Shown piece after piece: positions 7,442-14,605 of a DNA stretch of 25,146 nucleotides. This stretch comes from STC-54 sp964504665. Lineage in GTDB: Bacteria; Patescibacteriota; Microgenomatia; Daviesbacterales; UBA10151. A program made the position numbers and the translations under genes. The notes beneath the pieces are model-generated. The model had not been told where the DNA came from. It saw nothing but the letters and a program-made list of their open reading frames with translations, and did not search any database. The stretch spans positions 1-25,146 of the forward strand of contig CAZDEH010000011.1 in the NCBI GenBank assembly GCA_964504665.1, written 5' to 3'. Within the stretch, counting starts at the first letter, position 1, and the number at the start of each line of letters is the position of its first letter.

Positions 7442-7924
7442 ATGAAAAAAGTTATCTTGCCGGAACAAATATCCGCGCTGTTAAAAAAGATGAAATTGTC
7501 CAACCAAAAAATAATTCTTGCAGGAGGATGTTTTGATATTTTACATATAGGACATATCAGATTTTTACAAAAAGCTAAAGCTTTAGGTGGAGTTTTAATT
7601 ATACTTTTGGAAAGTGACCATAAAATAAAGATGATGAAAGGTGATAATCGACCAATAAACTCTCAAAAAGATAGGGCAGAAGTTCTTACTGCGCTCCAAG
7701 ATGTAGATTTGGTAGTTTTATTACCAGAAAATATGGAAAACCAAGGATATGATTTAATAGTTAAGCAAATTAAACCAAATTTTATTGCTACTACGAAAGA
7801 GGATCTAAACATCAAGTTTAAGGAAAGAGCAGCAAAATTAGTTAAAGCAAAAGTTAAAAGCGTTATGTCAGTAATTAATGGTTATTCAACAGGCCAAATA
7901 ATAAAAATATATTTTAATTTATGA
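7442..7924 (+). CDS. Cytidylyltransferase-like nucleotidyltransferase (RfaE C-domain / TagD-like)
   Basis: A 160-residue enzyme of the HIGH-motif nucleotidyltransferase superfamily, which transfers an AMP or CMP to a phosphorylated sugar or alcohol. Motifs: GGCFDILHIGHIRFLQKAKALG near residue 28-49 (HxGH), LLESDHKIKMMKGDNRPINSQKDRAEVLTAL near 60-90, the RPI..Q.R block typical of RfaE domain II, then VINGYSTGQIIKIY at the end, which resembles the STS/T..I motif. The RfaE kinase domain is absent. It could make an ADP- or CDP-activated precursor; the substrate is unknown. It ends 5 bases before the hairpin array. Confidence 0.85.
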   Translation: MKKVILPEQISALLKKMKLSNQKIILAGGCFDILHIGHIRFLQKAKALGGVLIILLESDHKIKMMKGDNRPINSQKDRAEVLTALQDVDLVVLLPENMENQGYDLIVKQIKPNFIATTKEDLNIKFKERAAKLVKAKVKSVMSVINGYSTGQIIKIYFNL

Positions 7925-7929
7925 AGCTC

Positions 7930-8015
7930 CACGGCCTTACGGCCGTGATATTTTCTCAGCTTCACAGCTAAAGCTGTGATATTTAAAGCATTCATCCACG
8001 GATTTACATCCGTGG
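7930..8015. repeat. Array of three REP-like hairpins between convergent genes
   Basis: Hairpin 1: arms CACGGCC/GGCCGTG at 7930-7936 and 7941-7947, loop TTAC. Hairpin 2: CACAGC/GCTGTG at 7963-7968 and 7973-7978, loop TAAA. Hairpin 3: CCACGGAT/ATCCGTGG at 7996-8003 and 8008-8015, loop TTAC. Hairpins 1 and 2 are both followed by ATATTT and preceded by AGCTYCAC. The stems differ in sequence but keep perfect pairing. The array sits between the 3' ends of the nucleotidyltransferase and the helicase, so it could also end transcription in both directions. Confidence 0.8.
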
Positions 8016-8024
8016 TTTTCTGCT

Positions 8025-9248
8025 TTAGCTGATAAAGGTTAAAGCTTTGCCGGTTTTACCTGCTCTACCGGTTCTGCCGATTCTGTGAATATAATCATCA
8101 AAGGTTTCTGGTAGCTCATAATTTATCACATGGGAAACATTGGGAATATCCAAACCACGGGATGCCACATCTGTAGCCAAAAGTATTTGAATCTCATCTC
8201 TTTTAAAGCTTTCTAAAACTCTCTGGCGTTGACCTTGAGATTTATTACCATGAATAGCCCCCGCCTTAAAACCTCTGATTGCCAGCTCTTTGTGTAATTT
8301 ATCTACTCCATGTTTGGTTCTACCGAATATTAAAACTTTATCAAAACCGTCAGAAATTAATAAATCATGAAGTTTTTCGACTTTTTCTGAAGGATTACCG
8401 GTTTTAACAACGTCTTGATCTACATTTTCAGAAGTGTCCTGTTTTTTAACAGAAATAGTTACAGGGTTATTTACAAAAGTCTGCAAGATACTTTGAACTT
8501 TAGGAGAAATAGTCGCTGAAAAAAACAGTGACTGTCTTTCTTTCGGCAAAAGAGAGATGAAATATTTAACATCAGCAATAAACCCAATGTCTACCATTAA
8601 ATCTACCTCATCCAAAACAATGTTGTTGTAATCCTCTAAATAAATCTCTTTATGTTCGACTAAATCTTTTAGTCTTCCGGGAGTAGCAATGACGATATGA
8701 GGGTTTTTTCTGATTTCGTGGACTTGGCGATTTAGATTGGCTCCGCCAATTATCAAACTGGAATATAATTTCATATCATAGGAAAAATCCTTAAACTCAT
8801 CTCTGATTTGAAGAGCCAACTCACGGGTGGGGGTAATAATTAATGTTTTTTGGCTGCGGTCTTGATACATTTTTTGAATTAAAGGAATCAAAAAAGCGGC
8901 AGTTTTACCGGTACCGGTAGCAGCTAGTCCAATTAAATCCTTACCTTCTAAAATAACTGGGATGGCAGCATCCTGAATTGGAGTAGGAACATTATACTTT
9001 TTATAATCAATATTTGAGAGTAATATTGGAGTTAAATTAAAATCTTTAAAAGTATTTTTAGGCAAATATTCATTGGAAGAACTATTTACAGAAGCTTTTT
9101 TAATAAAAAGGACAGGGTTATTCGGTAAAGATCTTTGTTTTCTGCCTAAGAAATTTCTTTGATTCCCGAAATGACCGCTGGGAGATGGTCTGGAAAATCT
9201 GTTTTGTCCACCTCTGAAAGAGCGGATATGTGCTGGTTGTTGGTACAT
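8025..9248 (-). CDS. DEAD-box ATP-dependent RNA helicase
   Basis: RNA remodelling (cold adaptation, ribosome assembly or RNA decay); cytosolic, 407 residues. Motifs in order: NVPTPIQDAAIP (Q motif), GLAATGTGKTAAF (I), PTRELALQI (Ia), TPGRL (Ib), LDEVDLM (II; DEVD replaces the usual DEAD), FSATI (III), LIFGRTKHG (IV), LLATDVASRGLDIPNVSHVINYELP (V) and YIHRIGRTGRAGKTG (VI). A 55-residue basic Arg/Gly/Ser/Phe/Pro-rich N-terminal tail precedes the core. The protein ends eight residues after motif VI, at a stop next to the hairpin array, so a C-terminal tail may have been lost. The leader upstream is long and structured. Confidence 0.95.
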   Translation of the reverse strand: MYQQPAHIRSFRGGQNRFSRPSPSGHFGNQRNFLGRKQRSLPNNPVLFIKKASVNSSSNEYLPKNTFKDFNLTPILLSNIDYKKYNVPTPIQDAAIPVILEGKDLIGLAATGTGKTAAFLIPLIQKMYQDRSQKTLIITPTRELALQIRDEFKDFSYDMKLYSSLIIGGANLNRQVHEIRKNPHIVIATPGRLKDLVEHKEIYLEDYNNIVLDEVDLMVDIGFIADVKYFISLLPKERQSLFFSATISPKVQSILQTFVNNPVTISVKKQDTSENVDQDVVKTGNPSEKVEKLHDLLISDGFDKVLIFGRTKHGVDKLHKELAIRGFKAGAIHGNKSQGQRQRVLESFKRDEIQILLATDVASRGLDIPNVSHVINYELPETFDDYIHRIGRTGRAGKTGKALTFIS

Positions 9249-9529
9249 AATAATTTATATAATTGCGATTCATCCTGCGCTGTTTGATCTAAGTGACCTG
9301 AAGACGCAGGATAATTCTGATTGAAAAAGAAAAACGAAGAAATTTGAAAGCCGATAAACGGAATCTAAAATCCTTAGAAGCTACTCAAAAATGTAATCCC
9401 GCTAACCGTGTAGCAACTGCATAAAAATCTGGCAGTAAATTGAAGGGAAGAATTATCGAAAAGCTTATATTCTAAATCAACTGTAAAGTATCATAACATA
9501 GTTGAGATAATAAAGCAAATTCTTACTCT
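9249..9529 (-). promoter_or_regulatory. Long non-coding leader of the helicase gene with a hairpin
   Basis: About 280 bases without a gene. Read on the minus strand it would be the 5' leader of the helicase. An 8-bp inverted repeat, ATCCTGCG (9272-9279) and CGCAGGAT (9305-9312), lies 23 bases upstream of the start codon with a 25-base loop. Most starts elsewhere in the window are nearly leaderless, so a leader this long stands out and suggests post-transcriptional control. No known riboswitch was recognised. Confidence 0.35.
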
Positions 9530-9856
9530 TTAAAACTCTTTGGCAGTAAAAATAAAGGCAAAAACTGCTATTAAATAGAAAATTGCCCAGCCTAGTGTCC
9601 AAAAAGATAAAGTAAAAGCTTCTCTGTATCTTTTCTCCCAAAACAAAAAGCCTGCCCTTCCTAAAACCAAAAAACCACTAATCATAGCTGAAACTACAAA
9701 TAGCAGTAAAAATGCTAAAGGACCTAAAAAATTACCTACTGGTCCGAATATTTTATCAGCATTGATCATACCAAGGGAAATTAAAGTGATATAAACGAAA
9801 AGTCCCGTAGCCTGCAAGAACCCCAAAAAGGGTAAAGAAAGTTTATTAATCTTCAC
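9530..9856 (-). CDS. Small membrane protein, three or four helices, unknown function
   Basis: A 108-residue hydrophobic protein starting at a GTG (9856). The likely helices are at about residues 9-30, 40-66 and 85-105. Between the second and third helix is a short basic stretch (WEKRYREAF) that would face the cytoplasm. I do not recognise the family; it has no conserved catalytic residues. It lies downstream of the L,D-transpeptidase on the same strand, 43 bases away, with a weak TAAGT/ACTTA inverted repeat between (9884-9897), so it could be in the same transcript. Confidence 0.6.
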   Translation of the reverse strand: MKINKLSLPFLGFLQATGLFVYITLISLGMINADKIFGPVGNFLGPLAFLLLFVVSAMISGFLVLGRAGFLFWEKRYREAFTLSFWTLGWAIFYLIAVFAFIFTAKEF

Positions 9857-9899
9857 TAATATAGTTTATCACAAAATACTAACTAAGTGAGTACTTAAA

Positions 9900-10607
9900 T
9901 TAGTAGTGAATAGAGACTCTAATACCAGGATTATCTGTAGTAGCGTTAACAGCGTTTACGCCGTCATTTATTAACGGATTAGCCCAGGAATATAATTTCG
10001 CTGCTTCTTCCGGACGGACGTTAACGCAACCAGCACTCCTTCTTTTTATTCCGAAATCATTATGCCAATAAGCTCCGTGAACAGCATATCCTTTACTTTT
10101 AGCCACTTTGTTGTTAGAGAAAAATAAAGAATATGGGACATTGGGAAGATAATAATAATCACCACGTTCTCTTGATCCACCTCTATATGCTTGATATAAA
10201 ACTTTTCTCCAAACAGTAAATTCTCCGGTTGGAGTATTATAGCCCGGACGACCTGTAGAAACGAAAAATTCAAAAACCTTTTGATTCCCCTCCCAAGCAT
10301 AAATTTTTTGTTCAGTGAGATTAACCTCCAACCACTTATCAGAAGAATTATTAATTCCTAAAACTTTAACTAAATTATCATCTTCATATTTTTGAGGGCT
10401 GGTTGATATAGTTTTATTATCAAAAATAGGCGTGTCTTTTTCTTCAACCCAATTACCACTACTTACTGCTATCTCTTTACCAAACTCTTCTTCTAACGAT
10501 TGGGTAATTTTTGCTGAAGTTAAAACTTGAGCTTGATTTTTTAATATAAGGTAGATTAAGCCACTGGATATAATAAATATTAAGAAGAGCAGTAAAAATA
10601 GTCGCAT
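9900..10607 (-). CDS. L,D-transpeptidase (YkuD domain), membrane-anchored
   Basis: Forms or exchanges 3-3 peptidoglycan crosslinks outside the membrane. The 235-residue protein has one N-terminal membrane segment (residues 2-22), a variable stalk to about 90, then the YkuD domain: KWLEVNLTEQKIYAWEG near 91, STGRPGYNTPTGEFTVW near 117-133, AVHGAYWH with His177, and RRSAGCVNVRPEEA with catalytic Cys194. Such enzymes use a reactive cysteine and, in Escherichia coli, are known to be inhibited by copper. The gene is divergent from the response regulator. Its promoter carries the same 17-bp motif at the same distance from the -10 box as the copper genes, so it is probably in the same regulon. Confidence 0.93.
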   Translation of the reverse strand: MRLFLLLFLIFIISSGLIYLILKNQAQVLTSAKITQSLEEEFGKEIAVSSGNWVEEKDTPIFDNKTISTSPQKYEDDNLVKVLGINNSSDKWLEVNLTEQKIYAWEGNQKVFEFFVSTGRPGYNTPTGEFTVWRKVLYQAYRGGSRERGDYYYLPNVPYSLFFSNNKVAKSKGYAVHGAYWHNDFGIKRRSAGCVNVRPEEAAKLYSWANPLINDGVNAVNATTDNPGIRVSIHY

Positions 10608-10622
10608 ATTTCTTTATTAATT

Positions 10623-10656
10623 ATAATACATAACTATTTATTAAGATTTCATGAAG
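10623..10656 (-). promoter_or_regulatory. Regulator-type 17-bp motif and -10 box before the L,D-transpeptidase
   Basis: On the minus strand CTTCATGAAATCTTAAT (10656 to 10640) is followed by 11 bases and then TGTATTAT, whose -10 hexamer TATTAT is at 10628-10623; the ATG is at 10607. Motif, spacing and lack of a separate -35 box match the sites at 12381, 13775 and 16588. The motif also lies just upstream of the -35 box of the regulator gene on the other strand, so it could control both directions. Confidence 0.7.
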
Positions 10657-10657
10657 A

Positions 10658-10685
10658 TTGAGATAAGACTAAATCTTGGTATAAT
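10658..10685 (+). promoter_or_regulatory. Promoter of the two-component system
   Basis: TTGAGA (10658-10663), 16 bases, TATAAT (10680-10685), then 11 bases to the ATG at 10697. The 17-bp motif ends 1 base before the -35 box on this strand, in reverse orientation, so the regulator probably acts on its own promoter. The leader would be only a few bases. Confidence 0.7.
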
Positions 10686-10696
10686 GTGGCTTAGAT

Positions 10697-11377
10697 ATGA
10701 GAATTTTATTAATTGAAGACGAAAAACGCTTATCTAATGTTATAAAAAAAGGATTAACTGAACTCGGATATGCAGTAGATCAAGCATTTGATGGTGAAGA
10801 AGGACTTTATTTAGCAGAGTCAGAAAGCTATGACGTAATTATTTTGGATATTATGTTGCCTAAGTTAGATGGTATTACTGTATGTAGGAAGTTAAGAGAT
10901 AAGAAAATAGATACACCAATTTTGATGTTAACAGCAAAAACCAGGGTTGAAGATAGAGTAACAGGCTTAAATGTTGGTGCAGATGACTATTTGACCAAAC
11001 CCTTTGAATTTGTGGAACTAAAAGCTAGAGTAAACGCACTTTTAAGAAGAAATTACCACCAACCTCAAAGTATAGTTATTATTGATGACCTGGAGATTGA
11101 TCCTATCAAACGCACTGTCAAAAGAGATAGTAAGCAAATTCTGCTTACTCCAAAAGAATTCTCAATATTGGAATTTTTGGCATTGCATAAGGACGAACCG
11201 GTAACAAGAACCAAGATTACTGAGCATACATGGGACTATAATTTTGACAGTTTTTCTAATGTAGTGGATGTTTTTATTACTACCTTAAGGAAAAAAATAG
11301 ATAACGGATATAAGAATAAACTTATACATACAGTTCATGGAGTGGGTTACAAAATTAGTGGAGGAAAAAACAAATGA
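10697..11377 (+). CDS. OmpR/PhoB-family response regulator
   Basis: DNA-binding response regulator, 226 residues, cytosolic. The receiver domain (1-118) has the acidic pair Glu7-Asp8, phosphoacceptor Asp51 (ILDIMLP), Thr79 and Lys101 (TKPFEF). The C-terminal winged helix (about 128-222) reads LTPKEFSILEFLALHKDEPVTR, VVDVFITTLRKKID and IHTVHGVGYKI, as in CusR/CopR/PhoP-like regulators. It overlaps the kinase gene by 4 bases (ATGA), giving translational coupling. Regulators of this family bind direct repeats with an 11-bp period, and the CTTMAT-N5-CTTMAT sites upstream of four transcripts nearby have that form. I infer it activates the copper/thiol genes and the L,D-transpeptidase. Confidence 0.95.
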   Translation: MRILLIEDEKRLSNVIKKGLTELGYAVDQAFDGEEGLYLAESESYDVIILDIMLPKLDGITVCRKLRDKKIDTPILMLTAKTRVEDRVTGLNVGADDYLTKPFEFVELKARVNALLRRNYHQPQSIVIIDDLEIDPIKRTVKRDSKQILLTPKEFSILEFLALHKDEPVTRTKITEHTWDYNFDSFSNVVDVFITTLRKKIDNGYKNKLIHTVHGVGYKISGGKNK

Positions 11378-12372
11378 TCAAACTAAAAAGTATCCGAGCC
11401 CGATTATTATTGTGGTATGTTGGGAGTTTATTGATTTTAATAGTATATATTTTATTATTTATTCACTATTACACTGTTCCCTATGCAATACATGTTTTAA
11501 TCTTACTTTTTATTGTCCTGGCAATTGCAGAATTTATTGCAATTTATAAGATTACTAAATCAATAACCAGTTTATCTACAAAAATAAAATCAATTTCCAG
11601 TGTAAATTTGGACGAAAAAATAACTGGTATTAGTAGCGAAGATGAAATGGGAGAGCTTGCAAGCTCTTTTAATGGTTTATTGGATCGCTTGAATGAAGCG
11701 TTTAAAAGAGAGCAACAGTTTATAGGAGATGTTGCTCATGAGCTTAAAACACCCTTGGCTACCCAAATAAGCTCCTTCGATGTTACTTTAAGTAAGCCTA
11801 GAGAAAAAGATGAATATAAAAAAATAATAGAAGAGGCACTTGCAGAGGCTCATCAATTATCTGCAACGCTGAAGAATGTTTTAGATCTTGCTTGGACAGA
11901 AAGCCCGAATAGGCAAAACAATAAAGAAAAATTTAACCTATCAGAGCTTATAGATGATCTTTACGAAATTGCCCAAAAGATGGCACTCAAAAAGAGAATA
12001 CATGTTAAATTATCTACGACACAAAATATATATTTTCTTGGCTTTAAGGATAAACTAGCCCGGGCTTTTCTTAATATAATTGATAATGCAATAAAATATT
12101 CCCCTATTGGGGGAGAGGTGGAACTAATTTTAGAAGAAAGCCCGAATAAAGTTTTGATAAGTGTTATTGATGAAGGACTTGGTATTCCAGAAGAAGAAGT
12201 ACCGCATATATTTAATAGATTCTACCGGGGTTCAAAAACTGACAAAGTTTTTGGTTCAGGACTGGGACTCGCTATTGCAAAATCAATTATTTCACTACAT
12301 CAGGGAGAAATTAGAGCAAAAAGCGGTAAAGACAAAGGGTGTACTTTTATTGTAGTATTGCCTCTACCCTAA
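11374..12372 (+). CDS. Sensor histidine kinase with minimal external loop
   Basis: Partner kinase of the upstream regulator, 332 residues. Two membrane helices (about 11-31 and 38-58) are joined by only about six residues (YYTVPY), so there is no external sensor domain. A HAMP-like linker follows (59-112), then the H box FIGDVAHELKTPLA with His122, the N box LNIIDNAIKYS, G1 IDEGLGIP, F box FNRFYRG and G2 GSGLGLAI. This is the layout of intramembrane-sensing kinases. Periplasmic copper sensors such as CusS have a large metal-binding loop, which is missing here. His31 and His40 flank the loop and could bind metal, but that is speculative. The signal could instead be relayed by a membrane partner. 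Confidence 0.95.
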   Translation: MIKLKSIRARLLLWYVGSLLILIVYILLFIHYYTVPYAIHVLILLFIVLAIAEFIAIYKITKSITSLSTKIKSISSVNLDEKITGISSEDEMGELASSFNGLLDRLNEAFKREQQFIGDVAHELKTPLATQISSFDVTLSKPREKDEYKKIIEEALAEAHQLSATLKNVLDLAWTESPNRQNNKEKFNLSELIDDLYEIAQKMALKKRIHVKLSTTQNIYFLGFKDKLARAFLNIIDNAIKYSPIGGEVELILEESPNKVLISVIDEGLGIPEEEVPHIFNRFYRGSKTDKVFGSGLGLAIAKSIISLHQGEIRAKSGKDKGCTFIVVLPLP

Positions 12373-12380
12373 TAGTTTGT

Positions 12381-12414
12381 CTTCATACTTTCTTAATCTT
12401 CAATTTATTATAAT
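12381..12414 (+). promoter_or_regulatory. 17-bp motif and -10 box before DUF1573-ccdA
   Basis: CTTCATACTTTCTTAAT (12381-12397), 11 bases, TATAAT (12409-12414); start codon at 12435. The direct repeat CTTCAT/CTTAAT has an 11-bp period and covers about -40 to -24, replacing the -35 box as in PhoB-type activation. Confidence 0.7.
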
Positions 12415-12434
12415 TTCCTCTTAAGTCAAAATTA

Positions 12435-12935
12435 ATGACACAAGAAAATAAAATAATTATAGGAGTTATATTATTCACTCTTTTAATCCTTATTGGAGGG
12501 GTTATTTTGTTATCAGGTAGTGGCTCAACATCTCCAACTATTACTTTTTTAGAGAACGTAAAAGCTACTGTTGATCAAAAAAATTATGATTGGGGTCAAA
12601 TAAACATGAAAGATGGTAATGTCAGTAAAATTTTTGTAATCAGAAATACCGGCACTGATGTATTAAAATTAACTAAAGTTAAGACCTCTTGTCATTGTAC
12701 AAAAGCGGAAGTAACTATCGATGGTAATATAAGCCCCTCCTTCGGTATGAATACTGCTTCACCATGGGTTGGTGAAGTAACGCCTGGAAATGAAGCCCAA
12801 CTTAATATTGTCTTTGATCCGGCATATCATGGACCAAACGGAGTAGGTCCTATTACCAGATATATCTCAGTAGATACAAATGATCCAGACAATTCAACTT
12901 TAGAATTTACCTTAACTGCTAATGTAGTCAAATAG
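12435..12935 (+). CDS. Membrane-anchored DUF1573 protein
   Basis: A 166-residue protein with one N-terminal membrane segment (about 7-28) and an external Ig-like DUF1573 domain. Visible family features are YDWGQINMKDGNVSKIFVIRNTG near residue 50-72, then LKLTKVKTSCHCTKAEV near 76-92 and FDPAYHGP...RYISVDTNDP near 128-155. The CHC motif (Cys-His-Cys) could bind copper or act in thiol chemistry; DUF1573 has no settled biochemical role. It is the first gene after a motif-bearing promoter and its TAG touches the ATG of the CcdA-like gene, so the two are probably made together. Confidence 0.9.
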   Translation: MTQENKIIIGVILFTLLILIGGVILLSGSGSTSPTITFLENVKATVDQKNYDWGQINMKDGNVSKIFVIRNTGTDVLKLTKVKTSCHCTKAEVTIDGNISPSFGMNTASPWVGEVTPGNEAQLNIVFDPAYHGPNGVGPITRYISVDTNDPDNSTLEFTLTANVVK

Positions 12936-13772
12936 ATGGAAACAATGCTCTTTCAAACATCGCTAGTAGCAGCTTTTGTAGCAGGAATGGTAGCCTTGTT
13001 TGCTCCTTGCTGCATCACCTTTCTACTTCCAGCCTACTTAGGTGGGGTTTTTAAGGAAAAAGAGAAAGTTCTTTTAATGACTCTAGTTTTTGGCTTGGGA
13101 ATTTTTGTAGTAATGTTGCCGGCAGTTTTAGGAGTAGCTTTAATTTCCAAACTAACTTTCCGTTATCATGATCCAATTTATCTTGCAGGAGGAATTGTAA
13201 TGTTGCTTGTTTCTGTCATTACCTTTTTGGGAATTAAGTTGCCAATGCCTCATTTACCAGGTAGTACGCAAAAAGAAAAACCGGATATATTGTCCGTTTT
13301 TACTTTAGGCATTTTTTCCGGTATCACTTCTGCTTGTTGTGCCCCTGTTTTGATTGGAATTTTAGCTCTTACCTTTTTGTCTCCTAATTTTTTTGGTGCT
13401 TTAGCAATAGGTGGGGCTTATGTATTAGGAATGGTAACCCCTCTTCTTTTAATCTCTCTTTTCTTAAACGATAAAATGCCAAAGTTTAATGTACTAAGAC
13501 GTCCGGTAGCAACTGTTACTATTTTTGGCAGGTACACCCCATTAATTTTAAGTAATTTAATTGGATCAACCGTCTTTTTTATAACTGGAGTGTTAATTTT
13601 AGTTCTTTCCTATAAAGGGTCTCTTTCAGGCCAAAATATGGAAGTTTTTACAAAGACAATTCAAAATACTGCTGAATGGGTAAACACACTTGTAGGTAAC
13701 AATTTAGCTTTAAACATAGTATTTTTGATTGCTATTTTAATTTTTATTTATAAAATTGTGAAGAAGGCTTAA
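12936..13772 (+). CDS. CcdA/DsbD-type membrane thiol-electron transporter
   Basis: Carries reducing equivalents from cytosolic thioredoxin across the membrane to external thiol proteins. It has 278 residues and six to seven helices. Two pseudo-repeats each carry a cysteine pair: LFAPCCITFLLPAYLGG (Cys25, Cys26) and GITSACCAPVLIGI (Cys134, Cys135), where CcdA proteins have one conserved cysteine in each. An extra helix at the C-terminus (about 255-275) goes beyond the CcdA core. The gene starts directly after the DUF1573 stop. Its likely partners are the DsbA-like proteins nearby and the DUF1573 protein. The doubled cysteines are unusual. Confidence 0.88.
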   Translation: METMLFQTSLVAAFVAGMVALFAPCCITFLLPAYLGGVFKEKEKVLLMTLVFGLGIFVVMLPAVLGVALISKLTFRYHDPIYLAGGIVMLLVSVITFLGIKLPMPHLPGSTQKEKPDILSVFTLGIFSGITSACCAPVLIGILALTFLSPNFFGALAIGGAYVLGMVTPLLLISLFLNDKMPKFNVLRRPVATVTIFGRYTPLILSNLIGSTVFFITGVLILVLSYKGSLSGQNMEVFTKTIQNTAEWVNTLVGNNLALNIVFLIAILIFIYKIVKKA

Positions 13773-13774
13773 AT

Positions 13775-13808
13775 CTTCATGATTTCTTAATATCTTCTTT
13801 TGTATGAT
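13775..13808 (+). promoter_or_regulatory. 17-bp motif and -10 box before dsbA/HMA-SafE operon
   Basis: CTTCATGATTTCTTAAT (13775-13791), 11 bases, TATGAT (13803-13808). Two upstream in-frame ATGs (13804, 13807) lie within or next to the -10 box, so they cannot be starts of transcripts from this promoter. The ATG at 13816 lies 7 bases after it and would be leaderless. Confidence 0.7.
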
Positions 13809-13815
13809 GCTAAAT

Positions 13816-14595
13816 ATGTTAGCAAAAGCTTTGTTTACCACCACACCAGGATCAATACTTTTAGCATCAATGATTATTTCAACAGCGATTTTAGTTAGTG
13901 GAGGTACGCTTACAATTAAAGGTACTACCGCTCAAAAGAATGACAGCATAGCTGTACAGCCTACTCAACCAAGCCAAGCACCTGCACAAGTTTTAGCAGC
14001 CGCTCAACCGGATACCAGTAAACCTGTGAGTGTTTCTATTGCCGGAGACCCGATTTTGGGAGATAAGAAAGCAAAATTAACCCTAGTAGAGTTTTCTGAT
14101 TATGAATGTCCATTTTGCAAAAAAACCTTTACAGAACTTTTACCGGAGTTAAAAAAGAATTACATAGATACCGGGAAAGTCAGATTGATTTATAAAGATT
14201 TACCGCTTCCTTTCCATCAAAATGCTGCCAAAGAAGCTGAAGCTGCACAATGCGCAAAAGACCAAGGAGGAGATGTTACTTACTATAAATATCATGACCA
14301 AATATTTACTAAAACCACCTCTGGTGGCACTGGTATCGCGCTAGACCAATTACCTGTTCTGGCAAAGGCCATTAATTTAAATGTTACGAAATTTCAAAAA
14401 TGTTTAGATGACGGTAAATTTAAAGTTGAGGTGGATAAAGATTTGGCTGAAGCACAAAAAGTTGGAGCAAACGGAACTCCAACCTGGTTCCTGGGGAAGA
14501 CAACTTCCGCAGATACAATTGAGGGAACGATCTTAGTGGGGGCACAGCCATTTAGTGCTTTTAAATCCGCTATTGACCAACAACTTTCCCAATAA
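13816..14595 (+). CDS. DsbA-like thiol-disulfide oxidoreductase, membrane-anchored (CPFC)
   Basis: External thioredoxin-fold protein, 259 residues from ATG 13816; the frame is open four codons further upstream, but those overlap the -10 box. There is one membrane anchor (about 10-32), a Gln/Pro/Ala-rich stalk (45-65), then LTLVEFSDYECPFCKKTF with Cys98 and Cys101, KDLPLPFHQNA and the cis-Pro loop GTPTWFLG. This is the Thioredoxin_4/DSBA form common in bacteria without a large periplasm. It may oxidise or isomerise external proteins. As first gene of an operon with two copper-binding proteins, a role in keeping their Cys ligands reduced, as ScsC does in Scs systems, is plausible but inferred. 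Confidence 0.92.
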   Translation: MLAKALFTTTPGSILLASMIISTAILVSGGTLTIKGTTAQKNDSIAVQPTQPSQAPAQVLAAAQPDTSKPVSVSIAGDPILGDKKAKLTLVEFSDYECPFCKKTFTELLPELKKNYIDTGKVRLIYKDLPLPFHQNAAKEAEAAQCAKDQGGDVTYYKYHDQIFTKTTSGGTGIALDQLPVLAKAINLNVTKFQKCLDDGKFKVEVDKDLAEAQKVGANGTPTWFLGKTTSADTIEGTILVGAQPFSAFKSAIDQQLSQ

Positions 14596-14605
14596 TTTAT
14601 AAATT

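Noticed and set aside
7930..8015. A short CRISPR array
   Set aside because: The three hairpins differ in sequence, have no constant repeat or spacer length, and no cas genes are present.
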